DNA of 52,706 nucleotides, from positions 985,254-1,037,959 of the forward strand of contig KE159610.1 of NCBI GenBank assembly GCA_000403295.2. The letters run 5' to 3'. Shown here piece after piece: positions 50,236 through 52,706 of the stretch. Position 1 is the stretch's first letter. The number at the start of each line of letters is the position of its first letter. This DNA comes from Lachnospiraceae bacterium M18-1 (GTDB lineage: Bacteria > Bacillota > Clostridia > Lachnospirales > Lachnospiraceae). The notes below the pieces were generated by a model. It was given only the letters and a program-made list of their open reading frames with translations, was not told where the DNA came from and made no database searches. The position numbers and the translations under genes are program-made.

Positions 50236-50877
50236 CTATATTTCCAGCAGGTCTTCGCACCTGCATCCCAGCGCGCGGGCCAGCATCAGGACTGTGACTG
50301 CTTTTGTATGGTTGATTTTTCTCTGGCGCTGTTCAAAAAGCTGGATCTGCCTGAGAGGAACCTTCGACAGCTCTGCCAGCTCGCTCTGGGATAAACCGGC
50401 ATACTGCCGGAGACGTTTCAGGTTCGTTTCTTTATAATAATCCGCCAGCTTTTCATCCATCGCAGAGACAAACTGCATAATGTCCATCTCATGATATGCC
50501 GGATACATGTTTAGAATGTCACGGACAGATACCGCTTTATAGATACGCTGAAATGTCTTTCCCGTGTACCATTGATAGAAGGCCAGCGCATGGCCCGCCC
50601 AGTATTCCGGAGATTTGTCCAGGTACATCTCTTCCGGCAGATCCGGCAGGTTCAGCCCGCTCTGCCGGATCACCTCTTTTACCAGTTCGCAGCCCGTTTT
50701 TCCCGCCACATAGCCTGGGTTGCCTGTCTGGAACTGATATGCCACATCGGATATAAGAAACATCTGAAAAAAATCATCCGGGTCCAGTTCGTATGAGTCG
50801 GACGCATAGTCCAGCATATCTCCCATGATCCGCTGCGCCGAATGCAGATAATCCTCAGGATAAGCGTGTATCACCAT
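50236..50877 (-). CDS. XRE helix-turn-helix partner of the DUF3990 protein
   Basis: A 213-residue protein. The C-terminal 65 residues are an XRE-type helix-turn-helix (LKRLRQYAGLSQSELAELSKVPLRQIQLFEQRQRKINHTKAVTVLMLARALGCRCEDLLEI). The N-terminal 140 residues are an uncharacterised helical domain (DPDDFFQMFLISDVAYQFQTGNPGYVAGKTGCELV) that may contact the partner. Its start lies 23 bp inside the DUF3990 gene. The order toxin-like first, DNA-binding second, with a palindromic promoter, suggests a toxin-antitoxin-like or other paired module. Confidence 0.82.
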   Translation of the reverse strand: MVIHAYPEDYLHSAQRIMGDMLDYASDSYELDPDDFFQMFLISDVAYQFQTGNPGYVAGKTGCELVKEVIRQSGLNLPDLPEEMYLDKSPEYWAGHALAFYQWYTGKTFQRIYKAVSVRDILNMYPAYHEMDIMQFVSAMDEKLADYYKETNLKRLRQYAGLSQSELAELSKVPLRQIQLFEQRQRKINHTKAVTVLMLARALGCRCEDLLEI

Positions 50878-51532
50878 TTTTGATTCCCTCCCTCATGATA
50901 TCCAGCATAAACAGTTCATGGATGTCCGCCGACTTTTTCCGTGCTCTGCGGTATTCCCTGCGCGCTTCACGTTCCCTTAAGACCTTTTTCATATAATATT
51001 TTTCCGCTTCTGCTTTTTCATTTCCCAGATATTGTATTTCCGAAAAGGCTCTGGGACTCTTCAAAACAACCTGCTCGCCGTGCTTTACGAGATACATCGC
51101 CTCGGCAAGTTTTTGAAGGGAGATCACACCCGAAACAAAATCCTGCGCAAACGCAAAATAGGAATCGTCTGCCCGATATCCAATCATAATATCATATTCG
51201 GATATATTTATGAGAAAATGCTCTTTGAGATATGCTTTCGCTTCTGCCGCAATACTTCCATTCTGCCAGTAGGTCCGATTGTCCGTCAGAAGTGCCAGCC
51301 AGTTCAAAATGCTGTATTTTGGACTATTCAGATTCAGTACATTCAGCTCTGATAAATCTATTTCATATCGATTCACATATCCATTCTGCTGTTTCTTACA
51401 TGCCCATTCTTTCGCAAGCTCTATATCTTCCGTGCAATAGAATCCTCTTCCGTAATCATTTGTCTTCGCGCCTTTGTTATATTCCGGCCGCTCTATAATC
51501 CTCTCAGAACCGTGGTACAAAATCTTCTTCAA
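50855..51532 (-). CDS. DUF3990 protein (ADP-ribosyltransferase-like)
   Basis: A 225-residue protein starting at TTG 51532 after GGAGGTGAT. The N-terminus has the DUF3990 pattern KILYHGSERIIERPEYNKGAKTNDYGRGFYCTEDIELAKEWACKKQQNGYVNRYEIDLSELNVLNL, which resembles an ADP-ribosyltransferase NAD-binding fold (HG, then GFYxT, then a later YxxQ/E-type strand region). C-terminal third is basic and helical (REREARREYRRARKKSADIH). Members occur in mobile and polymorphic-toxin contexts. Paired with an XRE protein it may be the active (toxic or modifying) component; not proven. Confidence 0.82.
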   Translation of the reverse strand: MKKILYHGSERIIERPEYNKGAKTNDYGRGFYCTEDIELAKEWACKKQQNGYVNRYEIDLSELNVLNLNSPKYSILNWLALLTDNRTYWQNGSIAAEAKAYLKEHFLINISEYDIMIGYRADDSYFAFAQDFVSGVISLQKLAEAMYLVKHGEQVVLKSPRAFSEIQYLGNEKAEAEKYYMKKVLREREARREYRRARKKSADIHELFMLDIMREGIKNGDTRLS

Positions 51533-51565
51533 TGATATCACCTCCGGAATGTTTAATCTGTTTTT

Positions 51566-51594
51566 ATTATATCGCAAAGGCGATATAATGGCAA
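51566..51594 (-). promoter_or_regulatory. Promoter with overlapping perfect palindrome (DUF3990/XRE operon)
   Basis: Minus strand TTGCCA (51589-51594), 17-bp spacer, TATAAT (51566-51571). A palindrome ATTATATCGC-aaag-GCGATATAAT (51566-51589) spans spacer and -10 and places a TATAAT on each strand. A bound XRE dimer would shut the promoter, so this is a likely autoregulatory operator. Confidence 0.78.
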
Positions 51595-51728
51595 CATCTT
51601 TATTCCCGGTGTCAATTTTGACCTAATCATTCATCAAAAAGTTATCTAAAAATTTCATTTCCACAGTGCTATTATAATACACGTAGCAAGGATAGAAACA
51701 ATACCAAGCAAAAAAAGGAGAAAAAATT

Positions 51729-51902
51729 ATGTATATGAATTTGACAGCAGAACAGATCGACTATATGTATGAGGCAAACGCGAAAATCGGAAGTACCATC
51801 ATCAACGCATTCAAGAAATATTTTACAGAAAATGCTGAAATCATCTGCGCAGGACTTGCGGCCATGAGCGGACAGTATTATGTACCGTCTTCAAGGAAAT
51901 AA
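51729..51902 (+). CDS. 57-residue small protein
   Basis: ATG at 51729, eight bases after AGGAG in an A-rich leader, reading MYMNLTAEQIDYMYEANAKI... to TAA at 51900-51902; a second ATG is at 51735. A -10 TATAAT lies at 51673-51678 and a strong terminator follows at 51939-51983, so it is a complete transcription unit. The C-terminal half (IICAGLAAMSGQYYV) is mildly hydrophobic. No family recognised. It could be a small regulatory or secreted peptide. Confidence 0.65.
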   Translation: MYMNLTAEQIDYMYEANAKIGSTIINAFKKYFTENAEIICAGLAAMSGQYYVPSSRK

Positions 51903-51938
51903 GCAGATGGACGGCAATTACAAAAGAATCAAAAAAAG

Positions 51939-51983
51939 ACAGCAGGAACACGAGAAATACGATTCGGTTCCTGCTGTTTTTTT
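51939..51983 (+). terminator. Rho-independent terminator after the 57-residue ORF
   Basis: ACAGCAGGAAC/GTTCCTGCTGT (11-bp perfect stem, 17-nt loop) followed by TTTTTT; an A run before the stem makes it usable in both directions. Confidence 0.9.
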
Positions 51984-52123
51984 CTTCTATAAGGATACGC
52001 CTTTGTTCTACGGACATTTTCAGCATAGTTCAAATACGGCCGGTTCTTCACTGGTACACGGTTTCCAGACTTCCGCCCCGGCCCCGTTTGGATTGCCGGT
52101 CTTCATGAAGTTCACCCAGTACA

Positions 52124-52408
52124 CTAGCATCCGCGCGCTAAGTATAAATACAGCCAAAGAACTGTCTGTACAAGAAGCATCAGAGGTACTCCGATCTGGA
52201 AACGCCTTTTCCGAATCTTATGCCGGAACAGATACATGGCCGCCAGTCCGCCTGCCGCCCCGCCGATGAAAGACAGGCCCAGCAAAGTGGATTCCCTGAT
52301 CCGCCATTTTCCGTGAATTGCCTTCCACTTGTCCAATCCGAACAGGATCAATGTCAGTAAGCTGACTGCAATTATATATATGGTAAGAACCCGATCCATG
52401 CCAGTCAT
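52124..52408 (-). CDS. DUF1294 small membrane protein
   Basis: A 94-residue protein (ATG 52408 with AAAGG close upstream; ATG 52420 also in frame). Membrane segments VLTIYIIAVSLLTLILFGLDKWKAI and PLMLLVQTVLWLYLYLA frame the DUF1294 motif GKWRIRESTLLGLSFIGGAAGGLAAMYLFRHKIRKRRFQIGVP. The function is unknown. It follows the coiled-coil gene within 10 bp. Confidence 0.85.
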   Translation of the reverse strand: MTGMDRVLTIYIIAVSLLTLILFGLDKWKAIHGKWRIRESTLLGLSFIGGAAGGLAAMYLFRHKIRKRRFQIGVPLMLLVQTVLWLYLYLARGC

Positions 52409-52416
52409 GATGCCTT

Positions 52417-52706
52417 TCATCCCAATGCCTGCAGTTTTATGCTGTGCTCCGATACTACCTTTTTCAGCAATCCAATGTCCTCAAACGCAGTCTCCATTTT
52501 ATCGGAATAATTTCGGTATCTGCTATATGTATCCGTGTAACAGGATTCAATCGTATTCAGCCGCGGCATGATGATATTTTCCTGGTAAAGCTTCATATGA
52601 TGCACGTCATTCTTTACTGCCTGCAGATCATTCTTTACTACCCGCACCTCTTCCTTTACTGCCTGCAGATCATTCTTTACTACCTGCACCTCTTCCTTTA
52701 CTGCCT
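52417..52706 (-). CDS. Coiled-coil protein with 14-residue repeats (5' end outside window)
   Basis: The frame is open to the right edge, so the start is not seen. The visible 96 residues begin with a repeat of the type AVKEEVRVVKNDLQ (14 residues, 42-bp DNA repeats), a perfect heptad coiled coil, then MPRLNTIESCYTDTYSRYRNYSDKMETAFEDIGLLKKVVSEHSIKLQALG. Similar short coiled-coil proteins are common in Firmicutes, without known role. It is followed closely by the DUF1294 gene. Confidence 0.75.
   Translation of the reverse strand, partial: AVKEEVQVVKNDLQAVKEEVRVVKNDLQAVKNDVHHMKLYQENIIMPRLNTIESCYTDTYSRYRNYSDKMETAFEDIGLLKKVVSEHSIKLQALG

Overview
The window looks like an accessory region of a gut Firmicute of the Lachnospiraceae type. 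The evidence is AGGAGG-type ribosome binding sites with frequent TTG starts, sortase-type and Cys/His-repeat surface proteins, LytTR/GHKL signalling, LplB/LplC-like sugar permeases, large serine recombinases and the RepA_N/MobC/relaxase gene set. I cannot name the species. No rRNA, tRNA or CRISPR array was seen.

Layout. (1) Positions 1-15,997 hold a mobilizable, plasmid-like module. It has a giant secreted Cys/His- and MBG/YDG-repeat protein (cut by the left edge), a small receiver-like protein, a divergent LytTR regulator and GHKL kinase pair, a frameshifted relaxase, an AlbA_2/ATPase regulator, MobC, a RepA_N-like initiator with iterons inside its gene, and ParAB. (2) At 15,998-17,254 lies the C-terminal two thirds of a large serine recombinase that has lost its catalytic domain. 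It abuts a DNA methyltransferase gene broken at about 17,305. (3) Positions 17,305-32,567 form one long minus-strand block of a second conjugative or plasmid-like element: a pair of paralogous unknown proteins, a DUF3991/Toprim primase-like protein, S-adenosylmethionine synthetase, an isopeptide-domain adhesin, a gamma-glutamylcyclotransferase-like protein with an amidoligase, a C5-cytosine methyltransferase, a double RHH protein, ParMR and several unknowns. This block ends inside a truncated ABC-transporter ATPase gene at about 32,568, so the first half of the window reads as nested insertions. (4) Positions 33,200-43,500 look more chromosomal: a fructan/sucrose operon (GH32, solute-binding lipoprotein, two permeases) divergent from a LacI regulator with palindromic operators, a three-gene membrane/lipoprotein cluster, and an Fe-S aldo/keto reductase-like gene. 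(5) At 43,503-48,075 an Rpn-family nuclease gene is split by a 3.58-kb recombinase-in-trio (RIT) element with three overlapping tyrosine recombinases and inverted termini. (6) Positions 48,289-50,138 hold a two-component system. (7) Positions 50,236-51,532 hold an XRE/DUF3990 pair behind a palindromic promoter. (8) The right edge has an unannotated 57-residue ORF, a DUF1294 protein and a coiled-coil protein that runs off the window.

The most notable signals are: the RIT insertion, whose removal would restore the host gene in frame; two MITE-like repeats (151 and 195 bp) with matching termini and clear 8-bp target duplications; six 10-mers at exact 15-bp spacing inside the rep gene; a 25-bp palindrome inside parB; an amidoligase/cyclotransferase pair carried with MetK and DNA methyltransferases on a mobile element; and the XRE/DUF3990 pair. 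Genes on the two mobile modules are grouped by job: maintenance (ParAB or ParMR, Rep), transfer (relaxase, MobC), modification (Dcm, MTase, MetK) and surface adhesion. All function calls rest on motif recognition by eye; no database search was run.
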